A stretch of DNA of 64,000 nucleotides, from NCBI RefSeq assembly GCF_000012125.1, contig NC_007429.1:1-64000 (forward strand). Direction: 5' to 3'. The notes below the pieces were generated by a model that saw only the letters and a program-made list of their open reading frames with translations, made no database searches and was not told the DNA's origin. Shown here in pieces: positions 28,603-39,585 of this stretch. The DNA comes from Chlamydia trachomatis A/HAR-13. GTDB lineage: Bacteria; Chlamydiota; Chlamydiia; Chlamydiales; Chlamydiaceae. Made by a program: the position numbers and the translations under genes. The first letter of the stretch is position 1. Every line of letters starts with the position of its first letter.

Positions 28603-29682
28603 ATGGAAATAAAAGTTTTAGAGTGTTTAAAGCGCCTTGAAGAAGTTGAAAAGCAGATATCCGATCCGAATATCTTTAGTAATCCTAAAGAATATAGTTC
28701 GCTGAGCAAGGAGCATGCGCGTCTTTCTGAGATTAAAAATGCTCATGAGTCATTGGTTGCGACAAAGAAAATTCTTCAGGACGATAAACTCGCTTTATCA
28801 ACAGAGAAGGATCCAGAAATAGTAGCTATGCTAGAAGAAGGAGTTCTTGTAGGGGAAGAGGCTGTAGAACGTCTATCGAAGCAGTTAGAAAACCTGCTTA
28901 TTCCACCTGATCCAGATGATGATCTCAGTGTGATTATGGAGTTGCGAGCAGGAACGGGAGGAGATGAAGCGGCTCTTTTTGTAGGGGACTGTGTGCGCAT
29001 GTATCACCTTTATGCAGCAAGTAAGGGGTGGCAATGCGAAGTTCTCTCTACATCGGAGTCAGATCTCGGAGGCTACAAAGAATATGTTATGGGGATTTCT
29101 GGGGCTTCTGTGAAACGTTTCTTGCAGTATGAAGCAGGAACACATCGTGTGCAAAGGGTCCCAGAAACAGAGACTCAGGGTAGGGTACATACGTCTGCGG
29201 TAACGGTAGCTGTTCTTCCAGAACCAGCAGAAGATGACGAAGAAGTTTTCATTGATGAGAAGGATTTACGTATTGATACCTTCCGTTCTTCTGGAGCCGG
29301 AGGCCAGCACGTCAACGTTACAGATTCTGCTGTGCGTATTACTCATATTCCTTCTGGCGTTGTCGTTACGTGCCAAGATGAACGCAGTCAGCATAAAAAT
29401 AAAGCTAAGGCTATGCGCGTGCTAAAAGCTCGTATTCGCGATGCAGAAGTGCAGAAGCGCGCGCAAGAAGCCTCTGCTATGCGTTCTGCTCAGGTAGGAA
29501 GCGGAGATCGTTCGGAGCGAATTCGAACCTATAATTTTCCTCAAAACCGTGTGACCGATCACCGAATTGGCTTAACTTTATATAACTTAGATCGTGTAAT
29601 GGAAGGGGAGTTGGATATGATTACGACAGCTCTTGTAACCCACGTACATCGGCAGCTATTCGGTCATGAAGAAACTGCTTAG
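28603..29682 (+). CDS. prfA: Peptide chain release factor 1
   Basis: Ends translation at UAA and UAG. The 359-residue protein has the GGQ peptidyl-hydrolysis motif in [10 protein letters not shown] and the usual RF1 domain order. It starts a tightly packed block of ten genes that runs to metG; its last 17 bases overlap prmC, whose product methylates the GGQ glutamine of this factor. Confidence 0.96.
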   Translation: MEIKVLECLKRLEEVEKQISDPNIFSNPKEYSSLSKEHARLSEIKNAHESLVATKKILQDDKLALSTEKDPEIVAMLEEGVLVGEEAVERLSKQLENLLIPPDPDDDLSVIMELRAGTGGDEAALFVGDCVRMYHLYAASKGWQCEVLSTSESDLGGYKEYVMGISGASVKRFLQYEAGTHRVQRVPETETQGRVHTSAVTVAVLPEPAEDDEEVFIDEKDLRIDTFRSSGAGGQHVNVTDSAVRITHIPSGVVVTCQDERSQHKNKAKAMRVLKARIRDAEVQKRAQEASAMRSAQVGSGDRSERIRTYNFPQNRVTDHRIGLTLYNLDRVMEGELDMITTALVTHVHRQLFGHEETA

Positions 29683-30538
29683 AGAAGCTTCAGAGTATTT
29701 GTTGTCTCGAGGGATTCGGTTTCCTCAAAGGGAAGCCGAAGATATCTTGATGGATTTGTTAGAGATTTCTTCTAGAAGCGCTCTCCATCAGGCGAAGTTA
29801 TCGAGCGAAGAGCAAAGTCTTTATTGGAAGCGTCTGCGGAAGCGAGGGGATCGTTGTCCTACGGCATACATCCACGGTAAAGTGCATTTCTTAGGGGTTG
29901 AGTTGCAAGTAACCCCTCAAGTTCTAATTCCTAGGCAAGAAACAGAAATTTTTGTAGAGCAGATCATTGGTTATCTGCAGATGCACAAGGAAAAGACAAC
30001 ATTTTATGATGTTTGCTGTGGGAGCGGGTGTATTGGTTTGGCAGTGAGGAAGCACTGTCCGCATGTACGTGTTACGCTATCAGATATCAGTCCTGAAGCT
30101 TTGGCCATTGCAGAGTCCAATGCTAGAAGCAATGCGCTTGCAGTAGACTTTCTTTTAGGGGATTTGTTTGATCCTTTCTCTTTTCCTGCAGATGTGCTTG
30201 TTTGTAACCCTCCTTACCTATCCTATAAAGAGTTTTTTGAATCAGATCCTGAGGTACGGTGTCATGAACCTTGGAAAGCTTTAGTTGGAGGCGTTTCTGG
30301 GTTAGAATTTTATCATCGTATAGCTACTCATATTCATAAAATTTTAGTCTCTGGAGGCGTTGGCTGGCTAGAGATTGGCTCAACACAAGGAGAGGATGTA
30401 AAGCAAATTTTTCATGCCAAGGGAATCCGAGGACGCGTGTTGAAAGATTATGCGCAATTGGATAGGTTTTTTTTCCTTGAAAATCAAGCTAATGATGCTG
30501 TATCCTCTGGGGAGGTTTCTGGCTTTTCCGAGAGATGA
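29666..30538 (+). CDS. prmC: Release factor glutamine methyltransferase
   Basis: SAM-dependent methylase that modifies Gln in the GGQ motif of RF1 and RF2 (formerly HemK). The 290-residue protein has an N-terminal helical domain, the SAM motif [15 protein letters not shown] and the catalytic NPPY in [10 protein letters not shown]. It overlaps prfA upstream and ffh downstream (4 bases), so translation is coupled to its substrate gene. Confidence 0.95.
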   Translation: MKKLLREASEYLLSRGIRFPQREAEDILMDLLEISSRSALHQAKLSSEEQSLYWKRLRKRGDRCPTAYIHGKVHFLGVELQVTPQVLIPRQETEIFVEQIIGYLQMHKEKTTFYDVCCGSGCIGLAVRKHCPHVRVTLSDISPEALAIAESNARSNALAVDFLLGDLFDPFSFPADVLVCNPPYLSYKEFFESDPEVRCHEPWKALVGGVSGLEFYHRIATHIHKILVSGGVGWLEIGSTQGEDVKQIFHAKGIRGRVLKDYAQLDRFFFLENQANDAVSSGEVSGFSER

Positions 30539-31881
30539 TTAGTTCTTTATCGCAAAAATTATCTAACATTTTCTCCTCACTTTTTACCGCAAAGAGGGTG
30601 ACAGAGGAGAGTATTTCCGACTCCATTAGAGAGGTTCGCTTAGCTCTTCTAGATGCCGATGTGAATTATCAGGCGGTGAAGGATTTTATTGCTAAAGTGA
30701 AGCAGAAAGTTGTTGGGGAAGAAGTTTGGAAACATGTCTCTCCTGGGCAACAGTTTATCAAGTGTTTGCATGAAGAGCTTTCATCTTCTCTTGCTTCAGA
30801 GCAGACCGCTGTTTCGTTACGGGGATGCCCAGCTGTTATTTTACTCTGCGGGTTACAGGGAGCGGGGAAAACGACTACTTGTGCTAAGCTTGCTGACTAT
30901 TTTCTTCGAGAAAAGAAGGCAAAGAAAGTGCTGGTAGCCTCCTGTGATTTGAAACGTTTTTCGGCTGTAGAACAGTTAGAAGGTTTAGTAAAACAAACAG
31001 GAGCAGATTTTTTCCGAAGGGAAGGAAATGATCCTGTGGACATGGCGGCGGAGGCGGTTCAGCATGCGAAAAGCCAAGGATATGATTTAGTCCTTGTAGA
31101 TACCGCTGGACGGCTTCATGTGGATGATGCGTTGATGGATGAGTTAGTAGCTATTGCTCGTGTAACGAGCCCGTACGAAACCTTGTTCGTTATGAACTTA
31201 GCGATGGGACAAGATGCGGTTGTTACTGCAAAAGCTTTTGACGAGCGCTTAGGCTTAACAGGTGTGGTTGTGTCTATGGCAGACGGTGATGCTCGAGCTG
31301 GAGCGGTGTTGTCTGTGAAGTCCTTGCTTAATAAGCCAATTAAATTTGAAGGGTGTGGAGAGAAGATAAAGGATCTACGTCCTTTTAACGCACAGTCGAT
31401 GGCAGAACGTATTCTTGGAATGGGAGATACGATCAGTCTAGTGGACAAGATGCGAGAGTGTATCTCTGAAGAAGAGAATAAAGAGTTAGAAGAAAAGTTA
31501 ACAAAAGCAACGTTCACTTATGAGGATTTTCATAAGCAGATACTTGCTTTTCGTCGTTTAGGGCCTTTGCGTAAGATCATGAATATGATGCCAAGTTTTG
31601 GTGGTGCAAAACCTAGCGATAAGGATTTGGAAGAATCCGAGAAACAAATGAAAAGAAATGAAGCGATTATTCTGTCTATGACTCCAGAGGAACGAAAGGA
31701 GTTAGTGGAATTGAGTATGAGCCGGATGAAAAGAATCGCTGCGGGCTGTGGATTGACGCTAGGTGATGTCAATCAGTTCCGTAAGCAAATGATGCAATCT
31801 AAGAAGTTTTTTAAGGGAATGACCCGAGAGAAAATGGAACAGATGGGTAAAAAAATGTCTGGAGGGAATCTGTGGCGTTAA
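30535..31881 (+). CDS. ffh: Signal recognition particle protein Ffh
   Basis: GTPase of the signal recognition particle; with 4.5S RNA it targets inner-membrane proteins. The 448-residue protein has the N domain, the G domain with P-loop GLQGAGKTTTCAKLA and DTAGRL, and the Met-rich M domain (about 330-448) for signal peptides and RNA. It starts within the prmC stop and its 3' end overlaps rpsP by 10 bases. Confidence 0.96.
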   Translation: MISSLSQKLSNIFSSLFTAKRVTEESISDSIREVRLALLDADVNYQAVKDFIAKVKQKVVGEEVWKHVSPGQQFIKCLHEELSSSLASEQTAVSLRGCPAVILLCGLQGAGKTTTCAKLADYFLREKKAKKVLVASCDLKRFSAVEQLEGLVKQTGADFFRREGNDPVDMAAEAVQHAKSQGYDLVLVDTAGRLHVDDALMDELVAIARVTSPYETLFVMNLAMGQDAVVTAKAFDERLGLTGVVVSMADGDARAGAVLSVKSLLNKPIKFEGCGEKIKDLRPFNAQSMAERILGMGDTISLVDKMRECISEEENKELEEKLTKATFTYEDFHKQILAFRRLGPLRKIMNMMPSFGGAKPSDKDLEESEKQMKRNEAIILSMTPEERKELVELSMSRMKRIAAGCGLTLGDVNQFRKQMMQSKKFFKGMTREKMEQMGKKMSGGNLWR

Positions 31882-32222
31882 AAATTCGTTTAAGACAACA
31901 AGGATGTAAGAACCATGTTGTATATAGATTAGTACTAGCTGATGTGGAGTCTCCTAGAGATGGTAAATATATTGAGCTGTTGGGATGGTACGATCCTCAT
32001 AGCGAGCAGAATTATCAGCTGAAAAGCGAACGGATTTTTTATTGGTTGAATCAAGGAGCTGAGCTTACAGAGAAGGCTGGGGCTTTAGTGAAACAAGGAG
32101 CTCCTGGGGTTTATGCTGAACTAATGGCTAAAAAAGTTGCTCGTAGAGCAGTCGTTAGACAAAAAAGACGAGCTTATCGTCAGCGTCTTGCTGCAAGAAA
32201 GGCTGAAGCAGCTGCTAAGTAG
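31872..32222 (+). CDS. rpsP: Ribosomal protein S16
   Basis: Small-subunit assembly protein of 116 residues, opening ALKIRLRQQGCKNHVVYRLV, which is S16. It starts at GTG 31872 inside the end of ffh, preceded by GGAGGG. The conserved ffh-rpsP-trmD-rplS order is the bacterial norm, without rimM. Confidence 0.95.
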   Translation: MALKIRLRQQGCKNHVVYRLVLADVESPRDGKYIELLGWYDPHSEQNYQLKSERIFYWLNQGAELTEKAGALVKQGAPGVYAELMAKKVARRAVVRQKRRAYRQRLAARKAEAAAK

Positions 32223-32237
32223 ATAAGGACATAAGGA

Positions 32238-33296
32238 ATGGAGATAGATATTCTCTCTTTATTCCCGGACTATTTTGCTAGTCCTTTACAGGCGACTATT
32301 TTGGGCCGAGCAATTAAACAGGGAGCTTTATCTGTTCGCTCCCGAGATATTCGAGAGTTCGGCTTAGGGAAATGGAAGCAGGTAGATGACTCTCCCTATA
32401 ATGGAGAGGGGATGCTTTTGATGGCAGAGCCTGTGGTACAGGCTATTAGAAGCATAAGAAGAAAGAAGTCCAAGGTCATATACTTATCTCCGCAGGGACA
32501 ACTTCTTTCCGCAAAGAAAAGTCGTGAACTGGCGTCGTGTTCGCATTTGGTATTGTTATGTGGACACTATGAGGGAATTGATGAAAGGGCGTTGACTGCC
32601 GAAGTGGATGAGGAGATAAGTATTGGTGATTACGTTCTCACCAATGGGTGCGCGGCGGCTTTAGTTCTCGTAGATGCTCTTGCGCGCTTCATTCCGGGGG
32701 TTTTAGGGAACCAAGAAAGTGCAGAGTACGACTCTCTTGAAAATGGATTGTTAGAAGGTCCTCAGTACACTCGTCCACGGGTTTTTGAGGGTGAGTCGGT
32801 CCCTGAAGTGTTGCTCTGTGGAGACCATCAGAAGATTGCGGATTGGAGAAAACAGGTTAGTCTAGAGAGAACTAGAGAACGTCGACCAGATCTGTATCTG
32901 CAGTATTTTTATGGTAACAGTGCTTGTTTAAGTACTCAAGAGGATCTCCCTAGGATAGAGGTAGTTTCTCCCAAAACCTTTTCTGTAGTTTTAGAAGTTC
33001 AAGATCTTCGAAAAGCTAAGAAGTTCTATTCCAGGATGTTTGGAAAAGAGTGTTGGGACGGAGATAAATTATTCCTTTTAGGGAAGACGAGTTTGTACCT
33101 GCAACAGACAAAAGAAACAAGAGGCCCGACCACAGTATTTATAGAGCTGGAGACCGATCATGATTTTGTTCGTTTTTTAAAACGATGGGAAATGCTCGGA
33201 GGGGAGCTTGGTGAACAAGGGACGGGAGGGTTTCCTTTAAGACAGGTTTTTGATTTAGATGGCCATATTTGGGTTGTCTCTTGTGTACAGAAATAG
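32238..33296 (+). CDS. trmD: tRNA (guanine37-N1)-methyltransferase TrmD fused to a VOC domain
   Basis: TrmD methylates G37 of tRNAs to keep the reading frame. Residues 1-225 show TrmD motifs: [13 protein letters not shown], and [20 protein letters not shown] (GGE is more usual where NGC stands). Residues about 241-352 are extra and look like a glyoxalase/VOC fold ([20 protein letters not shown], then [19 protein letters not shown]). TrmD is normally about 240-250 residues; this one is 352. There is no frameshift or internal start that would separate the two parts. Confidence 0.92.
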   Translation: MEIDILSLFPDYFASPLQATILGRAIKQGALSVRSRDIREFGLGKWKQVDDSPYNGEGMLLMAEPVVQAIRSIRRKKSKVIYLSPQGQLLSAKKSRELASCSHLVLLCGHYEGIDERALTAEVDEEISIGDYVLTNGCAAALVLVDALARFIPGVLGNQESAEYDSLENGLLEGPQYTRPRVFEGESVPEVLLCGDHQKIADWRKQVSLERTRERRPDLYLQYFYGNSACLSTQEDLPRIEVVSPKTFSVVLEVQDLRKAKKFYSRMFGKECWDGDKLFLLGKTSLYLQQTKETRGPTTVFIELETDHDFVRFLKRWEMLGGELGEQGTGGFPLRQVFDLDGHIWVVSCVQK

Positions 33297-33321
33297 AAAA
33301 AGAATTTTTAGGTGAAATACA

Positions 33322-33687
33322 ATGGGGAACTTAATCAAGGAATTGCAAGACGAGCAGTGCAGAACTGATCTCGCTGATTTCTGTGTTGGTGACACGATTC
33401 GTGTGGCTACAAACATTTCAGAAGGAGGGAAGGAGCGGGTTCAGGTATTCCAAGGAACAGTCATGGCCCGTAAAGGCGGTGGTGCAGGAGAAACAGTTTC
33501 TCTTCATAGAGTTGCTTACGGTGAAGGGATGGAGAAGAGCTTTCTACTGAATAGCCCTAAGATCGTAAGTATTGAAGTTGTAAAACGCGGAAAAGTATCG
33601 CGTGCACGCCTCTTCTATTTGAGAGGAAAAACTGGTAAGGCTGCTAAAGTTAAAGAGCTTATCGGTTCTCGGGCTGCTAAGAAATAG
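33322..33687 (+). CDS. rplS: Ribosomal protein L19
   Basis: Large-subunit protein at the 30S-50S interface, 121 residues, with the L19 core ([20 protein letters not shown] and [13 protein letters not shown]). It lies downstream of trmD in the conserved order. Confidence 0.95.
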
Positions 33688-33749
33688 TAAAGAAAAGAGA
33701 GCGGCATTAACCCTTTCTGCTGTTCTCAACGTCAAGAGGTTGCCTTTAT

Positions 33750-34403
33750 ATGAAATCGACCGTTGAGCAGGCGATGCTTTTCGAAGAAAAAAGCATTTTT
33801 GAGAATCAAGCTATTGAGCAAGGGTACTCACGAGTTGCCGGTGTAGACGAGGCTGGGAGAGGGCCTCTTGCAGGCCCTGTTGTTGCTGGAGCTTGTATCT
33901 TACCTAGAGGGAAAGTTTTCTTAGGTATTGATGATAGCAAGAAATTAACTCCTAAACAAAGACGGTATCTTTACGAACTGTTGCTTGAAGATCCTGAAGT
34001 CGACTGCGGGGTCGGCGTTGTTTCTGTTGAGCGAATAGATGAGATCAATATTTTGGAGGCTACCAAGGAGGCTATGGTTCAAGCCATAGCTTCTTTGCAA
34101 AGCACTCCCGATTTTTTATTGGTTGACGGGTTGTTTTTGCCTCATAAAGTTCCTTCTCTTAAGATTATAAAAGGGGATGCTCGTTCCGTATCGATAGCCG
34201 CAGCTTCTATCATAGCGAAGGAATATCGTGACGAGTTGATGCGGAAGCTTCATGTAGAGTACCCCGAGTACGGTTTTGATAAGCATAAGGGGTATGGGAC
34301 AGCAGCTCATTTACAAGCTCTAAAACATTTCGGCCCTTGTGTATATCATAGAAAAAGTTTCTCTCCTGTGAAAGAGAGTATTCAAGAGGGAGTATGTCAG
34401 TAA
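33750..34403 (+). CDS. rnhB: Ribonuclease HII
   Basis: Removes ribonucleotides and RNA primers from DNA. The 217-residue enzyme shows [17 protein letters not shown] with the catalytic Asp-Glu pair, the DDSKKL motif, and [27 protein letters not shown]. Together with rnhC (8812-9714) the genome has both a type HII and a type HIII enzyme. It overlaps gmk by 10 bases. Confidence 0.96.
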   Translation: MKSTVEQAMLFEEKSIFENQAIEQGYSRVAGVDEAGRGPLAGPVVAGACILPRGKVFLGIDDSKKLTPKQRRYLYELLLEDPEVDCGVGVVSVERIDEINILEATKEAMVQAIASLQSTPDFLLVDGLFLPHKVPSLKIIKGDARSVSIAAASIIAKEYRDELMRKLHVEYPEYGFDKHKGYGTAAHLQALKHFGPCVYHRKSFSPVKESIQEGVCQ

Positions 34404-35011
34404 AGGTTATTTCCCCCTTTTCTCAAGACGGGGTTCAATGCTTTCCCAAGCTTTTTATCATTAGCGCTCCTGCTGGAGCAGGGAAGACAACACTCACCCA
34501 TATGCTACAAAGAGAGTTTCCTGATGCATTTGAGAAGACGGTGTCGTCAACGACACGTTCGGCTCGTCCAGGCGAAGTGCATGGCGTGGATTATTTGTTT
34601 GTATCTGAAGATGACTTTAAGCAATCTTTAGATAGGGAAGATTTTTTGGAATGGGTCTTTTTATTTGGGACTTATTACGGAACGAGTAAGGCGGAGATTT
34701 CTAGAGTTCTGCAAAAGGGTAAGCACTGTATAGCCGTGATTGATGTACAAGGAGCTTTGGCTCTGAAGAAGCAAATGCCGGCAGTCACTATTTTTATTCA
34801 AGCTCCCTCTCAAGAAGAACTTGAGCGCCGTTTGAATGCTCGGGATTCAGAGAAAGATTTCCAGAAGAAAGAAAGATTAGAGCATAGCGCTGTCGAAATT
34901 GCTGCCGCTAGCGAATTTGATTATGTTGTGGTTAATGATGATTTGATTACAGCATATCAAGTTTTAAGAAGTATTTTTATAGCTGAAGAACATAGGATGA
35001 GTCATGGCTAG
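34394..35011 (+). CDS. gmk: Guanylate kinase
   Basis: Phosphorylates GMP and dGMP to the diphosphates. The 205-residue enzyme has P-loop [12 protein letters not shown] and the GMP-binding block [16 protein letters not shown]. It starts within the rnhB end and overlaps the omega-like gene by 8 bases; gmk-rpoZ adjacency is common in bacteria. Confidence 0.96.
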   Translation: MSVKVISPFSQDGVQCFPKLFIISAPAGAGKTTLTHMLQREFPDAFEKTVSSTTRSARPGEVHGVDYLFVSEDDFKQSLDREDFLEWVFLFGTYYGTSKAEISRVLQKGKHCIAVIDVQGALALKKQMPAVTIFIQAPSQEELERRLNARDSEKDFQKKERLEHSAVEIAAASEFDYVVVNDDLITAYQVLRSIFIAEEHRMSHG

Positions 35012-35306
35012 AAAAGATCGTTTAACTAATGAAAGACTGAATAAGCTATTTGATAGCCCCTTTAGTTTGGTTAATTACGTAATTAAGCAAGCTAAGAACA
35101 AAATTGCTAGAGGAGATGTTCGTTCTTCTAATGTCGCGATTGAGGCGCTGAACTTCCTGGATCTTTATGGCATTCAGTCCGAATACGCTGAAAGAGATGA
35201 TCGAGAGAGACATTTGTCTGCTACAGGAGAGAGACGAAGAGAACAAGGTTTCGGAACATCCAGAAGAAAAGATCCTTCTCTGTACAACTGGAGCGACGTG
35301 AAATAG
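35004..35306 (+). CDS. rpoZ: RNA polymerase omega-like subunit (CT031)
   Basis: A 100-residue protein in the place of rpoZ, straight after gmk. The middle, [19 protein letters not shown], fits the omega core in which a short helix is followed by LV-x2-[18 protein letters not shown] would be the following helix. The C-terminus is charged and unlike omega. Assignment rests on position and a short motif, so I hold it as probable. It overlaps metG by one base. Confidence 0.7.
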   Translation: MARKDRLTNERLNKLFDSPFSLVNYVIKQAKNKIARGDVRSSNVAIEALNFLDLYGIQSEYAERDDRERHLSATGERRREQGFGTSRRKDPSLYNWSDVK

Positions 35307-36958
35307 TGGAATCTTCCCGTATTCTTATTACTTCTGCGTTGCCTTACGCAAATGGTCCTTTGCATTTTGGACATATTACCGGTGCTTATTTGCCTGCAGA
35401 TGTTTATGCGCGTTTTCAGAGACTACAAGGCAAAGAGGTCTTGTATATTTGTGGTTCTGATGAATACGGAATCGCAATTACCCTTAATGCAGAGTTGGCA
35501 GGCATGGGGTATCAAGAATATGTCGACATGTATCATAAGCTTCATAAAGATACCTTCAAGAAATTGGGAATTTCTGTAGATTTCTTTTCCAGAACTACGA
35601 ACACTTATCATCCTGCTATTGTGCAAGATTTCTATCGAAACTTGCAGGAACGCGGACTGGTAGAGAATCAGGTGACCGAACAGCTGTATTCTGAGGAAGA
35701 AGGGAAGTTTCTAGCGGACCGTTATGTTGTAGGTACTTGTCCCAAGTGTGGGTTCGATCGAGCTCGAGGAGATGAGTGTCAGCAGTGCGGTGCCGATTAC
35801 GAAGCTAGAGATCTGAAAGAGCCTCGTTCTAAATTAACGGGGGCAGCTTTATCTTTACGTGATACGGAACATGCTTACTTGCATTTGGAGCGCATGAAAG
35901 AAGATTTGCTTGCTTTCGTGCAAGGTATTTATCTACGTCCTCATATACGTAATTTCGTTACGGATTACATCGAGCATTTACGTCCTCGAGCAGTGACTCG
36001 AGATTTGTCTTGGGGAATACCCGTTCCTGATTTGGAAAATAAGGTATTCTATGTATGGTTCGATGCTCCAATTGGTTACATAAGTGGAACTATGGATTGG
36101 GCAGCATCGATTGGAGACCCTGAAGCTTGGAAGAAGTTTTGGTTGGACGATACTGTGACCTACGCACAGTTTATAGGTAAAGATAATACTTCTTTCCATG
36201 CGGTTATTTTCCCTGCTATGGAAATAGGACAATCTCTTCCCTATAAGAAAGTGGATGCTCTTGTAACATCAGAATTTTTATTGTTAGAAGGTTTCCAGTT
36301 CAGTAAATCGGATGGGAATTTTATAGACATGGATGCGTTTTTAGAAACGTATTCCTTGGATAAACTGCGTTATGTGTTGGCAGCGATTGCTCCAGAGACT
36401 TCGGATAGCGAATTCTCTTTCCAAGAGTTCAAGACGCGATGCAATTCTGAGCTTGTAGGGAAGTATGGAAATTTTGTGAATCGAGTTCTAGCTTTTGCTG
36501 TTAAGAATGGATGCACAGAGCTTTCTTCTCCTCAATTAGAGCAAAAGGATTTGGATTTTATCTCAAAATCTCAAAAACTTGCTAAGGATGCAGCCGAACA
36601 TTACGCACAATACAGTTTGCGTAAGGCGTGTTCCACGATTATGGAATTAGCTGCTTTAGGGAATGGCTATTTCAATGATGAAGCTCCATGGAAATTGGCT
36701 AAAGAGGGTAACTGGAATCGGGTACGCGCTATTCTATTCTGTGCTTGTTACTGCCAGAAGTTGCTAGCTCTCATTTCCTATCCTATTATGCCTGAAACAG
36801 CATTGAAGATTTTGGAAATGATAGCTCCACATTCCTTAGATCTAGGTTCCCAAGATCCAGATAGATTACAATCTCTTTGGACAGATTCCTTTTTTGATTA
36901 CTCGGAAGAGAAATTTTCTCTGAAAGAGCCTGAATTATTGTTCACAATGGTAGAGTGA
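35306..36958 (+). CDS. metG: Methionyl-tRNA synthetase
   Basis: Charges tRNA(Met). The 550-residue class I enzyme has HIGH as HFGH in [15 protein letters not shown], a four-Cys zinc knuckle ([17 protein letters not shown]), and KMSKS as FSKSDG. It ends without the dimerisation domain of E. coli MetG. The start is GTG 35306 inside the preceding stop codon. It is the last gene of the block. Confidence 0.96.
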   Translation: MESSRILITSALPYANGPLHFGHITGAYLPADVYARFQRLQGKEVLYICGSDEYGIAITLNAELAGMGYQEYVDMYHKLHKDTFKKLGISVDFFSRTTNTYHPAIVQDFYRNLQERGLVENQVTEQLYSEEEGKFLADRYVVGTCPKCGFDRARGDECQQCGADYEARDLKEPRSKLTGAALSLRDTEHAYLHLERMKEDLLAFVQGIYLRPHIRNFVTDYIEHLRPRAVTRDLSWGIPVPDLENKVFYVWFDAPIGYISGTMDWAASIGDPEAWKKFWLDDTVTYAQFIGKDNTSFHAVIFPAMEIGQSLPYKKVDALVTSEFLLLEGFQFSKSDGNFIDMDAFLETYSLDKLRYVLAAIAPETSDSEFSFQEFKTRCNSELVGKYGNFVNRVLAFAVKNGCTELSSPQLEQKDLDFISKSQKLAKDAAEHYAQYSLRKACSTIMELAALGNGYFNDEAPWKLAKEGNWNRVRAILFCACYCQKLLALISYPIMPETALKILEMIAPHSLDLGSQDPDRLQSLWTDSFFDYSEEKFSLKEPELLFTMVE

Positions 36959-36985
36959 TTCTCCACGGTAATCTTCACGGAGAGA

Positions 36986-37021
36986 AAGAGGGGTTTCATT
37001 TATAGAACCCCTCTTTTTTTT
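36986..37021. terminator. Terminator after metG
   Basis: A 10-bp stem (AAGAGGGGTT 36986-36995, AACCCCTCTT 37006-37015) and a long T run. It lies between convergent metG and recD2. Confidence 0.93.
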
Positions 37022-37097
37022 TGTGCAAAAAGCAATCCGCTCGGAATACATCACTGCAACTAATATTAGATAGCTTCTTAAATATATACCGAGGGGA

Positions 37098-39338
37098 TTA
37101 TCCTAGAGACGGTCTACAAATAGTGTAAGGAGAGAAAAGAGGAGTTGGTTTGTTAAGAAGGGAGTGCATAGCTTGTTGCAGCCCGGTACATCGGTGTTGA
37201 ACCTTATTATTACGAACAGCAATAGCAACTGCTTTCTTTGTTCCTACTAAAATGACTAGTTTTTTCCCTCGTGTAATTGCTGTATAGAGTAAGTTTCTAT
37301 ACAGCATCACGTAATGAGAGGTGTGAATAGGAAGAATAATACAGGAGGTCTCACTTCCTTGGTATTTGTGTATGGAAGTAGCATAAGCTGGTATCAGGTC
37401 ATTGAGTTCTGCTTGCGAATAACTAATATAGCGGCCATCCACGCAAACGATCAAACTCTTTGTAGATAGGTCAATAGAGGTCACATAACCGATATCTCCG
37501 TTGAATACCTCTTTATTATAGTTATTACGCGTTTGCATAACGCGATCTCCCGTAGAGAAGGAGTGAAATTTCCCTTGGATAAACAGTTTATTAGGATTAA
37601 GTGCTGCTTTTAACTCTCTATTTAGATTGAGTATTCCTAATACCCCTTTTCTCATAGGAGCAAGGACTTGAATATCTTCGGTAAAGATACCAAATTTTTT
37701 AGGAACAAAATCCGAAACGAGATGAATGATGTGTTTAATCGCTTCTTCAGGGTCTTCTTTTTGAAAAAATAAAAAGTCTTTTTTCCCTGAAGAGCTGTTG
37801 AGAACCGGGAATTCTCCTTGGTTTACTTTATGGGCATTTGTAATGATATTCGAATTTTGCAACTGACGGAAGATTTTCGTTAGGTAGGTTACCTCGATGT
37901 GATGGGAAAGAATAAGATCTTTAAGGACATTACCAGGGCCTACGCTGGGAAGCTGGTGCACATCTCCAATTAGAATTAGGATAGCATGATCAGGCAGTGC
38001 AGCTAGAAAGCGCTGTAAGAGAATGGTGTCGATCATTCCGGATTCATCGACAATAACAAGATCACAATCAATAGGATCTTCGTGATTCTTTCGAAATGAC
38101 AAGGTTTTGAAATCATACTGGAGAAGAGAGTGGATAGTTTGAGTACGTTTCCCTGTGATTTCTGTCATACGTTTCGCAGCTTTTCCTGTAGGTGCTGCTA
38201 GGATTATTTTCTTAGGGGAGGAGATCTTTTCAAAGATAGAAAGGATAGCACGTGTAATTGTACTTTTTCCTGTTCCTGGTCCCCCAGATATAATATGAAT
38301 CTTTTGTGAAGAGCTAGCATGAAGAGCTTCTTTTTGTTTTTCTTCTAATTTCAAATCCAGAAGATTTTCAACCTCCAGAATCGCTTCCTGGGTATTGATA
38401 GATCGTATTCGTTTAGAAGAAAACAAGAGTCTTCGAATATCAATCGCAATTTGTTGTTCAGCTAGAAAAAGTTGGCGCGACCAAATATAGGTATCTTGTT
38501 CGAGTTCCTTGACATAGACTGTCTTCTGGCGTGACAAGAAATGGATTTGGGTACGGATTTCCTCTTTCCGTATGATCTCCTCTGGAGCTTCTTCATTCAA
38601 CAGTTTTTCTACGAGAACAATAAAATCATTAAGAGGGTAGCAGGTATGCCCTTCTTCTTGAAGTTCATCTAGAGAGTATTGAATTCCAGCAACGATACGA
38701 TTAGGGGAATTTAGAGGGACTCCTAAGCACGTAGCAATAAGATCAGCGGTTTTAAAACCTATACCGTACATTTCCTTTGCAAGCAGAAAGGGATCTTGAC
38801 AGACCTTCTCGATCGTTTGATTTTGGTATTTTTTATACAGCCGTAAACCATAATGAATGGCTATTCCATGTCGTTGTAGAAATAACAAAGCATGACGTAG
38901 GTCTCTTTGCTCTTGGAGTTGCTTAGAAAAATCTTCGCAGCGGGCAGGAGAAATCCCATCTACTTCTACCAATTTAGAAGGACAGGAATCGAGTACTGTT
39001 AACGTGTCTTCCCTGAAGGTTGAGACAATTTTTTGAGCAAGTTTGGGGCCTACGCCTTTGATTTGAGCATTCAGGTAAGCTATGATTCCGGAATCAGGAC
39101 TATAGGTTGCAGCGGAAGTAAAGTGAAACACTAATGCTCCGCTAGCATCTACACTCCAATGACCTGTTAAGTCTACAGAGGAGCCGATTTTGAACAAAGA
39201 GAGCGGGAGATGGCCACAAACAGTTACTAGTGAATTTTTGTAAGGGACTCGTAGGAAGGCGTACCCTGTTTGATCGGACAGGGGATCTTCTGGCAGGATC
39301 AGCTCCAAAATACCGGAAAGTTTCTCTTCACAACCCAT
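37098..39338 (-). CDS. recD: RecD2-type DNA helicase (exonuclease V alpha-like)
   Basis: A 746-residue SF1 helicase of the RecD family. It has an N-terminal OB-like part, a helix-hairpin-helix region (AQIKGVGPKLAQKIV), then the helicase motor with Walker A ISGGPGTGKSTITRA, motif II VIVDESGMID, LIGDVHQLPSVGPG and the C-terminal YATSIHKYQGSE and YTAITRGKK. The presence of the N-terminal domains is the RecD2 layout, which acts without RecBC, although Chlamydia also has recBC-like genes elsewhere. Confidence 0.93.
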   Translation of the reverse strand: MGCEEKLSGILELILPEDPLSDQTGYAFLRVPYKNSLVTVCGHLPLSLFKIGSSVDLTGHWSVDASGALVFHFTSAATYSPDSGIIAYLNAQIKGVGPKLAQKIVSTFREDTLTVLDSCPSKLVEVDGISPARCEDFSKQLQEQRDLRHALLFLQRHGIAIHYGLRLYKKYQNQTIEKVCQDPFLLAKEMYGIGFKTADLIATCLGVPLNSPNRIVAGIQYSLDELQEEGHTCYPLNDFIVLVEKLLNEEAPEEIIRKEEIRTQIHFLSRQKTVYVKELEQDTYIWSRQLFLAEQQIAIDIRRLLFSSKRIRSINTQEAILEVENLLDLKLEEKQKEALHASSSQKIHIISGGPGTGKSTITRAILSIFEKISSPKKIILAAPTGKAAKRMTEITGKRTQTIHSLLQYDFKTLSFRKNHEDPIDCDLVIVDESGMIDTILLQRFLAALPDHAILILIGDVHQLPSVGPGNVLKDLILSHHIEVTYLTKIFRQLQNSNIITNAHKVNQGEFPVLNSSSGKKDFLFFQKEDPEEAIKHIIHLVSDFVPKKFGIFTEDIQVLAPMRKGVLGILNLNRELKAALNPNKLFIQGKFHSFSTGDRVMQTRNNYNKEVFNGDIGYVTSIDLSTKSLIVCVDGRYISYSQAELNDLIPAYATSIHKYQGSETSCIILPIHTSHYVMLYRNLLYTAITRGKKLVILVGTKKAVAIAVRNNKVQHRCTGLQQAMHSLLNKPTPLFSPYTICRPSLG

Positions 39339-39585
39339 ATCTTTTTAACTCTCTTGGAAGTATTCGATTTTTAGAAAGGCTTAAGTCGGTGTTGGACAGC
39401 ATTATAGATTCTAATAAGGCTCCGATCGGTATTTTTTATATTTAACCCACAAAAGAAGTCCATGGAAAAATGAAACTTTCTCAGAATGTTTTTAGAGGAT
39501 TTAAAGCGATTTGGTAGGCAAAAAGCAACCTTTAAAATACAAACAGAATCGCTTTAAAGAGGATTTTGAAAATCGGTATTAAAAT

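Noticed and set aside
39500..39560. Inverted repeat TAAAGCGATTT/AATCGCTTTA as terminator of CT034
   Set aside because: The loop is over 30 bases and there is no good T run on either strand.
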